In this document: piece after piece, positions 52,877 through 60,968 of the stretch | Layout: every line of letters starts with the position of its first letter | Position numbering within the stretch: position 1 is the first letter of the stretch | DNA from: Pseudacidovorax sp. NFM-22 | GTDB lineage: Bacteria; Pseudomonadota; Gammaproteobacteria; Burkholderiales; Burkholderiaceae_C | Direction of reading: 5' to 3' | Assembly (NCBI RefSeq): GCF_021401245.1 | Contig: NZ_JACBFY010000003.1 | Coordinates: 741,648 to 805,647 of the forward strand | Length of the DNA: 64,000 nt | Program-made: the position numbers and the translations under genes | Notes under the pieces: model-generated | Database searches by the model: none | Told to the model about the DNA's origin: nothing | Seen by the model: the letters and a program-made list of their open reading frames with translations, nothing else

Positions 52877-53872
52877 TCAGATCTGCAGGAGTGCGAGGTC
52901 CTGCGGGCTGCCCAGCCTGAAGAGCCGGCGGGCATTGCCATGGCACACCAGCTCGCGGGTGCGCGCGTCGAGCGGCGCCTCCTCGATGAAGGTGCAGGCC
53001 TCGGCGGTGGACTCGTAGGGGTAGTCCACGGAGAAGAGCACGGCCTCGGCGCCGAGCTCGCCGAGGGCGCCCAGCAGTGCCGGTGCGGAGCACACGCCAG
53101 ACGTCGTGATCAGGATGTTGCTGCCGATGTACTCGCTGGGCTTGCGCGCCAGCGTGATGCCCGAGGGGTACGCGGCGAAGCGGCTGTCGATGCGCCAGCG
53201 TTGATACGGCAGCGCCTCGCCCATGTGGCCCAGCAGGAGGGTCAGCCGCGGGAAGCGGTCGAACACCCCGCCGAACAGCAGGCGCAGTGCGTGCCCGGCC
53301 GTCTCCACACCCCAGCCCCAGGTGGCCCCTTGAAGGACAGGCATGCCCTCCAGCAACGCCGGCGGCTGGCTGAACGCGTTGGGGTGCAGATAGATGGGCA
53401 CGCCGAGTGCTTCCGCACGCTCCCAGAACACGTCGAACTCTCGGCCTTCGTAGTAGCGGCCCAGAGTGTGGCCGTTGATCAGCGCGCCCTTGAAGCCGTA
53501 CTCGGCGACAGTCCGCTCCAGTTCCCGGGCTGCAGCAGCCGGGTCCTGGAGCGCGACATGCGCGAAGGCGCCGAAGCGTTTCGGATGTCGCGCGACGCGC
53601 TCGGCGAGGAACTCGTTGTTCTCGCGTGCGCGCCGCACGGCGGCGGCGCCGTCGATCTCGGCCTGCACGCCGGGCATCGTCTGCGACAGCACGGCGTATT
53701 CGATGTTTCCGGCGTCCATCTCGGCCAGGCGCTGGTCGTCGAAGTCGCTCAGCCTGGCGTCGAGCCGGGCGACGAACTCGGCCGGCAACGCTCGCGTGTA
53801 CTTCGCGGAATAGGCGTCGAATCCGGGGGCGCTGAAGTGCTCTTCGAGCGCGATCTTGGGAGTTGAATTCAT
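52877..53872 (-). CDS. picC: Amidohydrolase-2 family decarboxylase, probable 3,6-dihydroxypicolinate decarboxylase (PicC-like)
   Basis: A 331-residue metal-dependent decarboxylase of the ACMSD/gamma-resorcylate family. ALEEHF at the N-terminus (E10/H12) plus His163 (IYLHPNAF), His216 (LLLGHMGE) and Asp283 (FSVDYPYES) form the usual metal and catalytic set. Family members decarboxylate ortho-hydroxy aromatic acids. Placed directly before nicX, the logical reaction is 3,6-dihydroxypicolinate to 2,5-dihydroxypyridine, as described for PicC of Alcaligenes. The substrate assignment comes from context. The ATG at 53872 is 18 bases after the oxygenase beta-subunit gene. Confidence 0.82.
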   Translation of the reverse strand: MNSTPKIALEEHFSAPGFDAYSAKYTRALPAEFVARLDARLSDFDDQRLAEMDAGNIEYAVLSQTMPGVQAEIDGAAAVRRARENNEFLAERVARHPKRFGAFAHVALQDPAAAARELERTVAEYGFKGALINGHTLGRYYEGREFDVFWERAEALGVPIYLHPNAFSQPPALLEGMPVLQGATWGWGVETAGHALRLLFGGVFDRFPRLTLLLGHMGEALPYQRWRIDSRFAAYPSGITLARKPSEYIGSNILITTSGVCSAPALLGALGELGAEAVLFSVDYPYESTAEACTFIEEAPLDARTRELVCHGNARRLFRLGSPQDLALLQI

Positions 53873-53889
53873 TGGGGTCCTTGATGCAT

Positions 53890-54405
53890 TCAGGCCGGGT
53901 AAGCCAGGGCCGTGTCCAGAATTTCTGTGTCGTGCACGACCTCGCGGCTCGCGATGAGCAGCCGCTCACCGTCGCGGACGAAGCGGTCGTGATAGATGCC
54001 CGCGAGATGCACGGTCGAAGGCCCCTCGACCAGGGTCTGCATCAGGATGAAGGGTGTCTGCGCGCTGATCGTGTCGCCCGTCTCCTCCAGCACACGCGTG
54101 ATTCCCAGCACATGCAGGATGTGCCGGGGGGCGAACATCTGCGAGTGCGCCACGGCCAGGGCGCGGTCGGTGATCATGTCCAGGCCCTCGCAGTAGATGA
54201 GGCCCACGGGCATGCCGAGCAGCGCGTTCTGGCGCGAGGTGATCCGGTAGCTCGCGTCCTTGCTGAAGAACTCGGGCCAGCGCTCGATGTCGTTGGCATC
54301 GAGGGCGGCGCAGTACTCGACGTGGAAGGAGTCGATCTCTGCGCGCAGATCGGCTGCACGGCGCGGCGGGATCGTGCATCTGGTGTAGGCGAGCCACTCT
54401 TTCAT
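53890..54405 (-). CDS. Rieske oxygenase small (beta) subunit
   Basis: A 171-residue NTF2-like beta subunit of an aromatic-ring-hydroxylating oxygenase. IDSFHVEYCAALDANDIERWPEFFSKDASYRI and the TRVLEETGDTISAQTPFILMQ strand region are typical. The ATG at 54405 overlaps the alpha-subunit stop by four bases; the longer frame upstream is a shadow of the alpha subunit. It structurally supports the hexameric oxygenase. Confidence 0.9.
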   Translation of the reverse strand: MKEWLAYTRCTIPPRRAADLRAEIDSFHVEYCAALDANDIERWPEFFSKDASYRITSRQNALLGMPVGLIYCEGLDMITDRALAVAHSQMFAPRHILHVLGITRVLEETGDTISAQTPFILMQTLVEGPSTVHLAGIYHDRFVRDGERLLIASREVVHDTEILDTALAYPA

Positions 54406-55712
54406 GCTGCCACCTCCGCGACGGGGATGCCCATGACGCCCCGGTAGTACTGGTAGAGCGAGCGGATGCACGACTCCGAGATCAGGTTGCGCGCCGTTCC
54501 CTGGTGGCCCGCATCGAGCTTGACGACGTTGTTGTCGGTGGACGAATTGCGGATGCCCTCCTGGACGAACTTCAATGCCTCGTTGTCTTCGAGACCCAGG
54601 AAGCCGGAGGGTCCCATCAGGTTGCCCTGCCGGAGGCGGTGCCGTGTCATCTCGGGCGAGTCGTCCTCGTAGCCGAACATGGTCCACTGCATCACCATGC
54701 TGTTCGGGCCATTCGGAATGATCTGGCGCACACCCATCGTGTTCATCTGGCGCTGCACGATCAGGTTCGGCCACATGGTCATCATGTTGGCGGACCAGGG
54801 CGAGTCGAACTCGCGCACGTAGTCCAGGAAGCGCTCGTCGCGCAGCCGGAGGGTGTCGCTGAACGACCGCATTTCCGCCTTGTCGTCGGCGGCGACCGTG
54901 GCATAGACCTGGTCGGGCTTGGACGAAGCCATGTAGCCGTGACGGCCATGCTCCTTGTCGGCGAAGACGATCGACTTGATGCCAGGCACCAGAAGGCCGA
55001 ACACCACGAGGAATGAATGCAGCAGCGTGGCGTGGTACGGATCCTTGAGGTTCTCGTGGTACATCTTCCAGTTGCACGGAAGCTCGTTGCGGCAATAGCC
55101 CAGGACCTTGAGCTTCCTGCCCGAGAACGGAACGTCGAACTCCTCGACGATCTCCTTGGTCATGTACTCCTCCAGCGGCGGCGTCTTGTCGGAGTAGGTG
55201 GCGAACACCACGCCGTTGCGCGTGGCCACGCGCAGTTGCCGGGTGCCGTGCTCGTCATTCTTGAAGTCCGGTGGCATGCCGCCGACCTTGTTGATTCCGC
55301 GCTTGAACGGGACGCCCTGCAGATTGCCCTTAAGGTCGTACGACCACTGGTGGTAAGGGCAGACGAACTCCTTCGCGTTGCCGTGGCTGGCGCGGCAGAA
55401 CTCGGCGCCGCGGTGGGCGCAGCGGTTCTCGAAGACGGAAATCGTGTTGTCTTCCGCGCGAACGATCACCACCGCCGTGGCGCCCACATAGCCTCGCTTG
55501 TAGTCGCCGGGATTCGGGATCTCGGCTTCCAGCGCGACGAAGTTCCAGGTGTCGCCCCGGAAGATGCGCTCGATCTCCTGGTCGTAGATGGCCTGGCTGG
55601 TGTAGACCCAGTCCGGAATGTTGTTGAGTGCGTCCGCGGGCCAGACGCACTGCTCCAGGGGCGGGTTCTTCCGGGCATTGGTGATGCCGATGACCGCCTG
55701 CGATTGATACAT
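54402..55712 (-). CDS. Rieske oxygenase large (alpha) subunit, probable 6-hydroxypicolinate hydroxylase
   Basis: A 436-residue terminal oxygenase subunit. The Rieske [2Fe-2S] site is Cys98-x-His100 and Cys118-x2-His121. The mononuclear iron site is NLKDPYHATLLH with Asp224, His227 and His232. The set of alpha, beta, Rieske ferredoxin and ferredoxin reductase matches the four components described for 6-hydroxypicolinate 3-monooxygenase (PicB). Position upstream of the decarboxylase and nicX supports hydroxylation of 6-hydroxypicolinate, but the substrate is inferred. Confidence 0.88.
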   Translation of the reverse strand: MYQSQAVIGITNARKNPPLEQCVWPADALNNIPDWVYTSQAIYDQEIERIFRGDTWNFVALEAEIPNPGDYKRGYVGATAVVIVRAEDNTISVFENRCAHRGAEFCRASHGNAKEFVCPYHQWSYDLKGNLQGVPFKRGINKVGGMPPDFKNDEHGTRQLRVATRNGVVFATYSDKTPPLEEYMTKEIVEEFDVPFSGRKLKVLGYCRNELPCNWKMYHENLKDPYHATLLHSFLVVFGLLVPGIKSIVFADKEHGRHGYMASSKPDQVYATVAADDKAEMRSFSDTLRLRDERFLDYVREFDSPWSANMMTMWPNLIVQRQMNTMGVRQIIPNGPNSMVMQWTMFGYEDDSPEMTRHRLRQGNLMGPSGFLGLEDNEALKFVQEGIRNSSTDNNVVKLDAGHQGTARNLISESCIRSLYQYYRGVMGIPVAEVAA

Positions 55713-55721
55713 GAATGCTCC

Positions 55722-56993
55722 TTAGGCTTTGAGGGGTGGTTGAACGGTGGAACGCACGCCGCCGCGCATCTGCTTGGCCCATGCACGCAGATCGGTGGCG
55801 TCCTGCTGGAATTCGTCGAGCAGGACCGGCTTCCCCTGTTCGAAGAGAGGCCGGAGGGCGCGGAGGTCGGTGCCGGCATTGATGGCCACGCCGTGCAGCG
55901 GCACGTCGCCGCGGTGTCCGATCCACAGCGCCTTGCCGTTGCTCGGATCGCCGCGGCGTACGTAGTCGAGACCGGGGGCCGGCAGGCCCAGCATCTGGAT
56001 GTTGTGCCCGCCCTGGTCGGTCCAGAACCAGGGCACCGCCGGTGCGGGTGCGGTCGCACCGACCATGGCGGCAGCGGCGGTGCGTGCCTGCTCGTTGGCG
56101 TTCTGCCAGGATTCCAGGCGCGTCGGCGTCTCGTACCCGGGCCGTTGCTGGCTGGTGCAGTCGCCACACGCGAACACGTGTTCGTTGCTGGTGCGGCAAT
56201 GCGCGTCGACGAGTACGCCACCGCCGGCGGCGACCTCCAGGCCGGCATCGCGCGCCAGTGCGTCATTGGGCGTGAGGCCGATGGCCACGACGATTTCGTC
56301 GGCCTCCAGTTCGCCGACATGGGTCGACAGGCGCATGCGATCCTCCGGCAGGATGTCGATGCGTTCGACCGCGGCGCCGAGCATGAGCCGCGCGCCAGCC
56401 TGCCGCAGACCGGATTCGAGCCAGGCCGACGCTTCCGGCGGAAGGAATCGATCAAGCAGGGATGTGGCGCGTTCGATCACCGTCACGGCCGAACCCGCCG
56501 CCAACGCGGAACTGGCGATCTCGAGGCCGAGAAAGCCGCCACCCAGGATCGCGATCCGCGGCTTGCCCTGAAGGGCGGCGCGCAACCTTCGCGCGTCATC
56601 GATGGTGCGCACGTAATGCACGTGCGATCGGCCCGGCGGTGCGGACGCCAGTGTGCGTGCTTCGCCGCCTGTGGCGAGCAGGCACATCTCGTAAGGGAGC
56701 ACCTGGCCGTCGGCAACGCGAACTTCTCGGGCCGAGAGATCGAGCGCGACCGCCTCGTTGCTGCTTCGCAGATCGATGTCGACCCGTTCCCACGCATCCT
56801 GCGCAATGACGTCAAGGCCCGGCTCCTCGGGTGCCACCAGCACGGCCTTGGACAGTGGAGGACGCTCGTACGGCTTGTGGCGCTCCCGCCCGAGCATCGT
56901 GATGCGTCCGCGATAGCCGTGTCCACGCAGTGCGTGGGCAGCCACGGCCGCAGCCTGTCCGGCACCCACGATGACGACGCCGGGCGCGGTCAT
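55722..56993 (-). CDS. FAD-dependent ferredoxin reductase of the Rieske oxygenase
   Basis: A 423-residue NADH:ferredoxin reductase of the oxygenase-coupled class. FAD motif GAGQAAAVAAHALR (~10-24), KPYERPPLSK, NAD motif GGGFLGLEIASSA (~152), and GDCTSQQ near the C-terminal FAD site are visible. It overlaps the ferredoxin gene by four bases and lies nine bases from the alpha subunit. It passes electrons from NADH to the Rieske ferredoxin. Confidence 0.92.
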   Translation of the reverse strand: MTAPGVVIVGAGQAAAVAAHALRGHGYRGRITMLGRERHKPYERPPLSKAVLVAPEEPGLDVIAQDAWERVDIDLRSSNEAVALDLSAREVRVADGQVLPYEMCLLATGGEARTLASAPPGRSHVHYVRTIDDARRLRAALQGKPRIAILGGGFLGLEIASSALAAGSAVTVIERATSLLDRFLPPEASAWLESGLRQAGARLMLGAAVERIDILPEDRMRLSTHVGELEADEIVVAIGLTPNDALARDAGLEVAAGGGVLVDAHCRTSNEHVFACGDCTSQQRPGYETPTRLESWQNANEQARTAAAAMVGATAPAPAVPWFWTDQGGHNIQMLGLPAPGLDYVRRGDPSNGKALWIGHRGDVPLHGVAINAGTDLRALRPLFEQGKPVLLDEFQQDATDLRAWAKQMRGGVRSTVQPPLKA

Positions 56994-57307
56994 GGCTGGT
57001 CAGGCGACATCACGTAGATGTCATCGCCGTCCTGCTTTACGGCATGGGTGCGCAGGTCCACGGTGACCGGCGCGCACATCGCCTTGCCGGTGCGAATGTC
57101 GAAACGGCCCTGGTGCAGCGGGCACTCGACACAACCGTCCTCGACATAGCCATCCGCCAGCAGCGCGGTGGCATGCGTGCACATGCTGTCCGTTGCGAAG
57201 AACTCGTCGTCGATGCGAAAGAGCGCGACGCCGCGGCCTGCGACATTGACGGTCTTCGCTTCATCGTTTTGCAGCTCTTGCGCCGAAGCGACTTTGATCC
57301 AGTTCAT
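56990..57307 (-). CDS. Rieske-type [2Fe-2S] ferredoxin
   Basis: A 105-residue electron carrier with Cys43-T-His45 and Cys62-P-L-His65 as cluster ligands. It is first in the minus-strand catabolic operon and overlaps the reductase gene by four bases. Its promoter with an operator-like repeat lies about 40-80 bases upstream of the start codon. Confidence 0.93.
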   Translation of the reverse strand: MNWIKVASAQELQNDEAKTVNVAGRGVALFRIDDEFFATDSMCTHATALLADGYVEDGCVECPLHQGRFDIRTGKAMCAPVTVDLRTHAVKQDGDDIYVMSPDQP

Positions 57308-57343
57308 GGCTCCATCCGGTGATCTCCGGATCTCTCAAAAGTA

Positions 57344-57386
57344 GTCAGTGAACTGTCATATTAGTGAGAGTTGAGGACGTTTTCAA
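57344..57386 (-). promoter_or_regulatory. Promoter and operator of the minus-strand catabolic operon
   Basis: On the minus strand a -35-like TTGAAA (57381-57386) and a -10-like TAATAT (57358-57363) are separated by exactly 17 bases, a strong sigma-70-type arrangement. The 18-bp element GTCAGTGAACTGTCATAT (57344-57361, read on the plus strand) overlaps the -10 box and the expected transcription start. Its core CAGT-GA-ACTG is an inverted repeat. The layout fits repression by a MarR-type protein such as that encoded at 63201-63752. Confidence 0.7.
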
Positions 57387-57550
57387 GTGCGGGTTTGCAC
57401 TGCAACGTGGCTGCACCAGAGTGGGCCATCGCGGCCTGAAATTATCCCATTGAGGGGCGTTCCAAGCACTCTGACGCACCAGATTCAGGAGGCAATGCTC
57501 TTAGGGTTTGCATCGGCTTTGGCAAGCTTCCCTCGTTCTGCTATCCGCCC

Positions 57551-57578
57551 TATACTTTTGGTCAGTGAACTGTCATAT
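57551..57578 (+). promoter_or_regulatory. Promoter-like -10 and operator of the plus-strand catabolic operon
   Basis: A second, identical 18-bp element GTCAGTGAACTGTCATAT lies at 57561-57578, four bases after a -10-like TATACT (57551-57556). The -35 (TTCCCT, 57528-57533, 17-base spacing) is poor, suggesting a weak or activated promoter. The same element in both divergent promoters indicates shared control. As I recall, a TCAG-N4-CT type site has been reported for PicR, and TCAGTGAACT fits it; I could not verify this. Confidence 0.62.
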
Positions 57579-57732
57579 ATTGATGGTGTTGCCCGGAGGA
57601 GCGTTGGCAGCAGGGCCCGGCACGAGTGCGGCGAAGGGGCTTGCTCCGCACGTCGATCACCTGGGCATTGCCGGAGATGGGCGGACTCGATGAAGTCCGG
57701 CACCCGCAAACAACTCAAGGAAAAGGAATTGC

Positions 57733-60114
57733 ATGGACCGAGCAGACATTCCGGCGAGGCTCTTGAAGCACGAGGGCATCGGCGCCCGGGTTCCTCGAAA
57801 GGAGGATGCGCGCCACCTGGTGGGCAAGGGCAACTTCGTGGGCGACTTCGTGCTGCCGGGCCTTCAGGAGGTCGCGTTCCTGCGCAGCCCGCTGGCGCAT
57901 GCGGTGGTCACGGGTGTCGACATTCCCCACGCTCTCGCGGGGAAGGTGTTCGTGCGGGACATGATGTTGGACGCCGCCGACATCGGCTCGCCGTCTTCGG
58001 TGCCCACCTACCAGTACTCGGCATTGCCGCCGTTGGCCTCGGGCAAGGTCCGTCACGTGGGGGAGGCCGTCGCCATGGCCGTTGCTCCGACGCGTGCCAT
58101 CGCTGAAGACCTGCTGGAGGAGGTGGACGTCTCGTACGACGAATTGCCCGTGTACTACAGCGCTGAGGCGGCCCTCGCGGCCACCGGCGAGTTCATGCAT
58201 CCCGAATGGAAAGACAACGTCTTCCTTACGCTGCGTGCAGACCGCGACTTCGACGCGCTCGCCGCCCAGGCCGAAGTGAAGGTCAGCCGCGCGGTCGAGC
58301 TGTCGCGCCAGTGCATCGTTCCGCTTGAAGGCAAGTCGGTCCTGGCCTACTGGGATTTCCAGACCGATCAGCTGGTCGTCGTCAGTGCCACCCAGGTCCC
58401 GCATCTGCTTCGCGTCGGCATCGCTCAGCACCTTGGCATGAACGAGGAAGCGGTGCGCGTCGTGTCCCCCGACGTCGGCGGTGCCTTCGGCTACAAGGGG
58501 CAGCTCTATCCCGAAGACCTTTGCGTCGCCTGGCTGGCCAAGACCTACCGCACGCCGTTCCGCTACCTCGAGGATCGGCGCGAGCACCTGATCGTCGGTG
58601 CCAACACGCGGCAGCATCACTACCAGCTCACGGCCTATGCGGACCGCACCGGCAAGCTGCTGGCCCTCGATGCGGTCATCACCATTGATGGGGGAGCCTA
58701 TTCCTACTATCCCTTCTTCGTCGGACTCGAGCCTGGCCAGGCGATCGGCAATCTGCCCGGTCCGTACAGCTTCCGCGGCTACCGGTGTGAAACCCTGTGC
58801 GTCGCGACCAACAAGCCCGGGTTCATGGCCTACCGTGGCGTGGCACGCACGGGCGTGTGCTTCGCGATCGAACTCCTCATGGACGCGGTGGCTCGGGAGG
58901 TGGGCCGCGAGCCCTGGGAGGTCCGTCTGGACAACCTGGTGGCGGCCTCGGCCATGCCCTACGTCAACGTGGCCAACAAGCACTTCGACAGCGGCGACTT
59001 TCCGGCAAGCCTGCGCCGCGCCGTGGAGATGATCGAACTGAAGGCCGTCCGGGAGCGCCAGGCGCGCGGTGAGCCGGACGGGCGCCTCATCGGGTTTGGC
59101 ACCGCCACATACACCGAGCAATCGGCCCATGGCACGACGGTGTTCGCCAACTGGGGCCTGCCTGTGGTGCCGGGCTTCGATCAGGCGGTCGTGAGGATGA
59201 CGGCGGACGGCGGCCTCGAGGTTCGCGTGGGCGTGCACTCGCATGGCCAGGGCATGGAAACCAGCTTCGCGCAGATTGCCAATGACGTTCTGGGCATTCC
59301 GGTCGCAAGAATCCGGGTGGTGCATGGCGACACCGCACTCACGCCGTTTTCCTCGGGTACCTACGCCTCGCGCGCCACCGTCATGTCGGGCGGTGCGATC
59401 TCGGTCGCGTGCAAGGAGCTCCTGCCGCGCATCCAGTCGATCGCCGGCTATCTCATGGGCGTAGAGGCGCAGACCGTTGCATTGGTCGAAGGACGCGCAG
59501 TGTCGGGCGACAAGTCGATTCCGCTATCGGACGTCGGTGGCGCCTGGTATCTCACGCCGCAGGACCTGCCCGCCAACGTCCATCTGGGGGGGCTGGAGGT
59601 GTCACGCGCCTACAAGCCCGCCGTCGACACCGGCACTTTCACGTATGCCACACATGCGGTGGTGGTGGCCGTCGACACCGAGACGGGCGAAGTCGAGATC
59701 CTCGACTACGTGGTCGTCGAGGACTGCGGGACCATGGTCAATCCGATGATCGTCGAGGGTCAGACCATCGGCGGCATTGCGCAGGGCATCGGGACTGCGA
59801 TGTACGAGGAGAGTCCGTACGACGAACAGGGCCAGCCTCTGGCGTCCACGCTGGCGGACTACATCCTTCCCGGCGCCACCGAGGTGCCACGCATCCGCAT
59901 CGACCATTTCGAGACCCCTTCGCCGCACACCGAGTTCGGCGCCAAAGGCGTGGGGGAGGGAGGGGCGATTGCACCGCCTGCGGTGATCTTCAACGCGGTG
60001 AACGACGCCCTGCGCGGCACCGGTGCCGCCGAGGTGCTGATGACGCCGCTGACGCCGCGTCGCCTGCTCACCGCTCTCGAGACCGCGAAGCGCGGGCAGG
60101 AGCACATGCGATGA
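57733..60114 (+). CDS. Molybdenum hydroxylase large subunit, probable picolinate dehydrogenase
   Basis: A 793-residue molybdopterin-binding subunit of the xanthine-dehydrogenase/CoxL family. The AAAAGGA ribosome site lies before the ATG. GGAFGYKGQLYPED, GQGMETSFAQIA and AKGVGEGG are the cofactor and catalytic blocks, with Glu742 as the likely base. The CO-dehydrogenase selenium/copper loop AYRCSFR is replaced by AYRGVART, so this is not CO dehydrogenase. With the FAD and Fe-S subunits it would hydroxylate picolinate at C6 with water as oxygen source. Substrate is inferred from the cluster. Confidence 0.88.
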   Translation: MDRADIPARLLKHEGIGARVPRKEDARHLVGKGNFVGDFVLPGLQEVAFLRSPLAHAVVTGVDIPHALAGKVFVRDMMLDAADIGSPSSVPTYQYSALPPLASGKVRHVGEAVAMAVAPTRAIAEDLLEEVDVSYDELPVYYSAEAALAATGEFMHPEWKDNVFLTLRADRDFDALAAQAEVKVSRAVELSRQCIVPLEGKSVLAYWDFQTDQLVVVSATQVPHLLRVGIAQHLGMNEEAVRVVSPDVGGAFGYKGQLYPEDLCVAWLAKTYRTPFRYLEDRREHLIVGANTRQHHYQLTAYADRTGKLLALDAVITIDGGAYSYYPFFVGLEPGQAIGNLPGPYSFRGYRCETLCVATNKPGFMAYRGVARTGVCFAIELLMDAVAREVGREPWEVRLDNLVAASAMPYVNVANKHFDSGDFPASLRRAVEMIELKAVRERQARGEPDGRLIGFGTATYTEQSAHGTTVFANWGLPVVPGFDQAVVRMTADGGLEVRVGVHSHGQGMETSFAQIANDVLGIPVARIRVVHGDTALTPFSSGTYASRATVMSGGAISVACKELLPRIQSIAGYLMGVEAQTVALVEGRAVSGDKSIPLSDVGGAWYLTPQDLPANVHLGGLEVSRAYKPAVDTGTFTYATHAVVVAVDTETGEVEILDYVVVEDCGTMVNPMIVEGQTIGGIAQGIGTAMYEESPYDEQGQPLASTLADYILPGATEVPRIRIDHFETPSPHTEFGAKGVGEGGAIAPPAVIFNAVNDALRGTGAAEVLMTPLTPRRLLTALETAKRGQEHMR

Positions 60115-60962
60115 AGGCACCGAAGTTCGGATACACGCGCGTTCTCTCCATCGACGACGCGATTTCGGCACTGGCGGCGGGCGCGGGCACGGCCAAGGCC
60201 ATGGGCGGCAGCCAGTCCCTCGGCCCGATGCTCAACCTGCGGCTGGCGCGGCCGGCGCAGGTGGTCGACGTGGCGCAGATTGCCAGCCTGCGCGCCGTCA
60301 GCCGCACGGCCGGCTGGATCGAAATCGGCGCCGCCGTCACCCACGCGGAGATCGAGGACGGCATACATCCTCCGCTGGCGGAGCACCCCATGCGTCAGGT
60401 GGCGTCCGGTATCGCCTATCGCGCGATACGTACCCGAGGCACCGTGGGTGGCAGCCTGGCCCATGCCGATCCTGCGGCGGACTGGGTGGTGGTGCTTGCC
60501 GCACTCGGCGCACGGGTGGTGGTCGGATCGCCGCGCGGCGAACGCACGATCGACGTCGATTCGTTCATGCTTGGTGCCTACACGACGGTGCTCGAGTCCG
60601 ATGAACTGATCGTGTCTGTCGCGGTGCCGGCGCCGACCTCTGCGACGCACTGGGGCTACCACAAGGTCTGCCGCAAACCAGGCGAGTTCGCGGAAGCGAG
60701 CGCGGCGGTCTACTTTGACGCTTCGGCCCAGCGTGCACGGATTGTCTTGGGGGCCGCGGATGGTCCTCCCATCCTTCTGCATGCCCTCGCAGCCGAGATC
60801 GAGCGCAAGGGCGCCAGTGCTGCCGATCGGCACTCGCTCGGGGCGGCGGTGCGTGCGGCGCTGCCCGGCCGCGACGCGATCGATCACAAGCTCTTCACCG
60901 CCTGCGTGGAGCGCGCACTCGAGCAGTCCGGCGTCCTGGCCGGCACCCAACACGCGGAGTAG
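60111..60962 (+). CDS. Molybdenum hydroxylase FAD subunit (CoxM-like)
   Basis: A 283-residue FAD-binding subunit. AKAMGGSQSLGPMLNLRLARP is the first FAD block, and TRGTVGGSLAHADPAADW the second. The ATG at 60111 overlaps the large-subunit stop by four bases; the longer frame is a shadow. It transfers electrons from the iron-sulfur subunit to the acceptor. Confidence 0.93.
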   Translation: MKAPKFGYTRVLSIDDAISALAAGAGTAKAMGGSQSLGPMLNLRLARPAQVVDVAQIASLRAVSRTAGWIEIGAAVTHAEIEDGIHPPLAEHPMRQVASGIAYRAIRTRGTVGGSLAHADPAADWVVVLAALGARVVVGSPRGERTIDVDSFMLGAYTTVLESDELIVSVAVPAPTSATHWGYHKVCRKPGEFAEASAAVYFDASAQRARIVLGAADGPPILLHALAAEIERKGASAADRHSLGAAVRAALPGRDAIDHKLFTACVERALEQSGVLAGTQHAE

Positions 60963-60968
60963 AAGCAC

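Noticed and set aside
57387..58106. 239-codon plus-strand frame across the divergent promoter region
   Set aside because: It runs through the promoters and out of frame into the large-subunit gene; its composition is that of a shadow frame.
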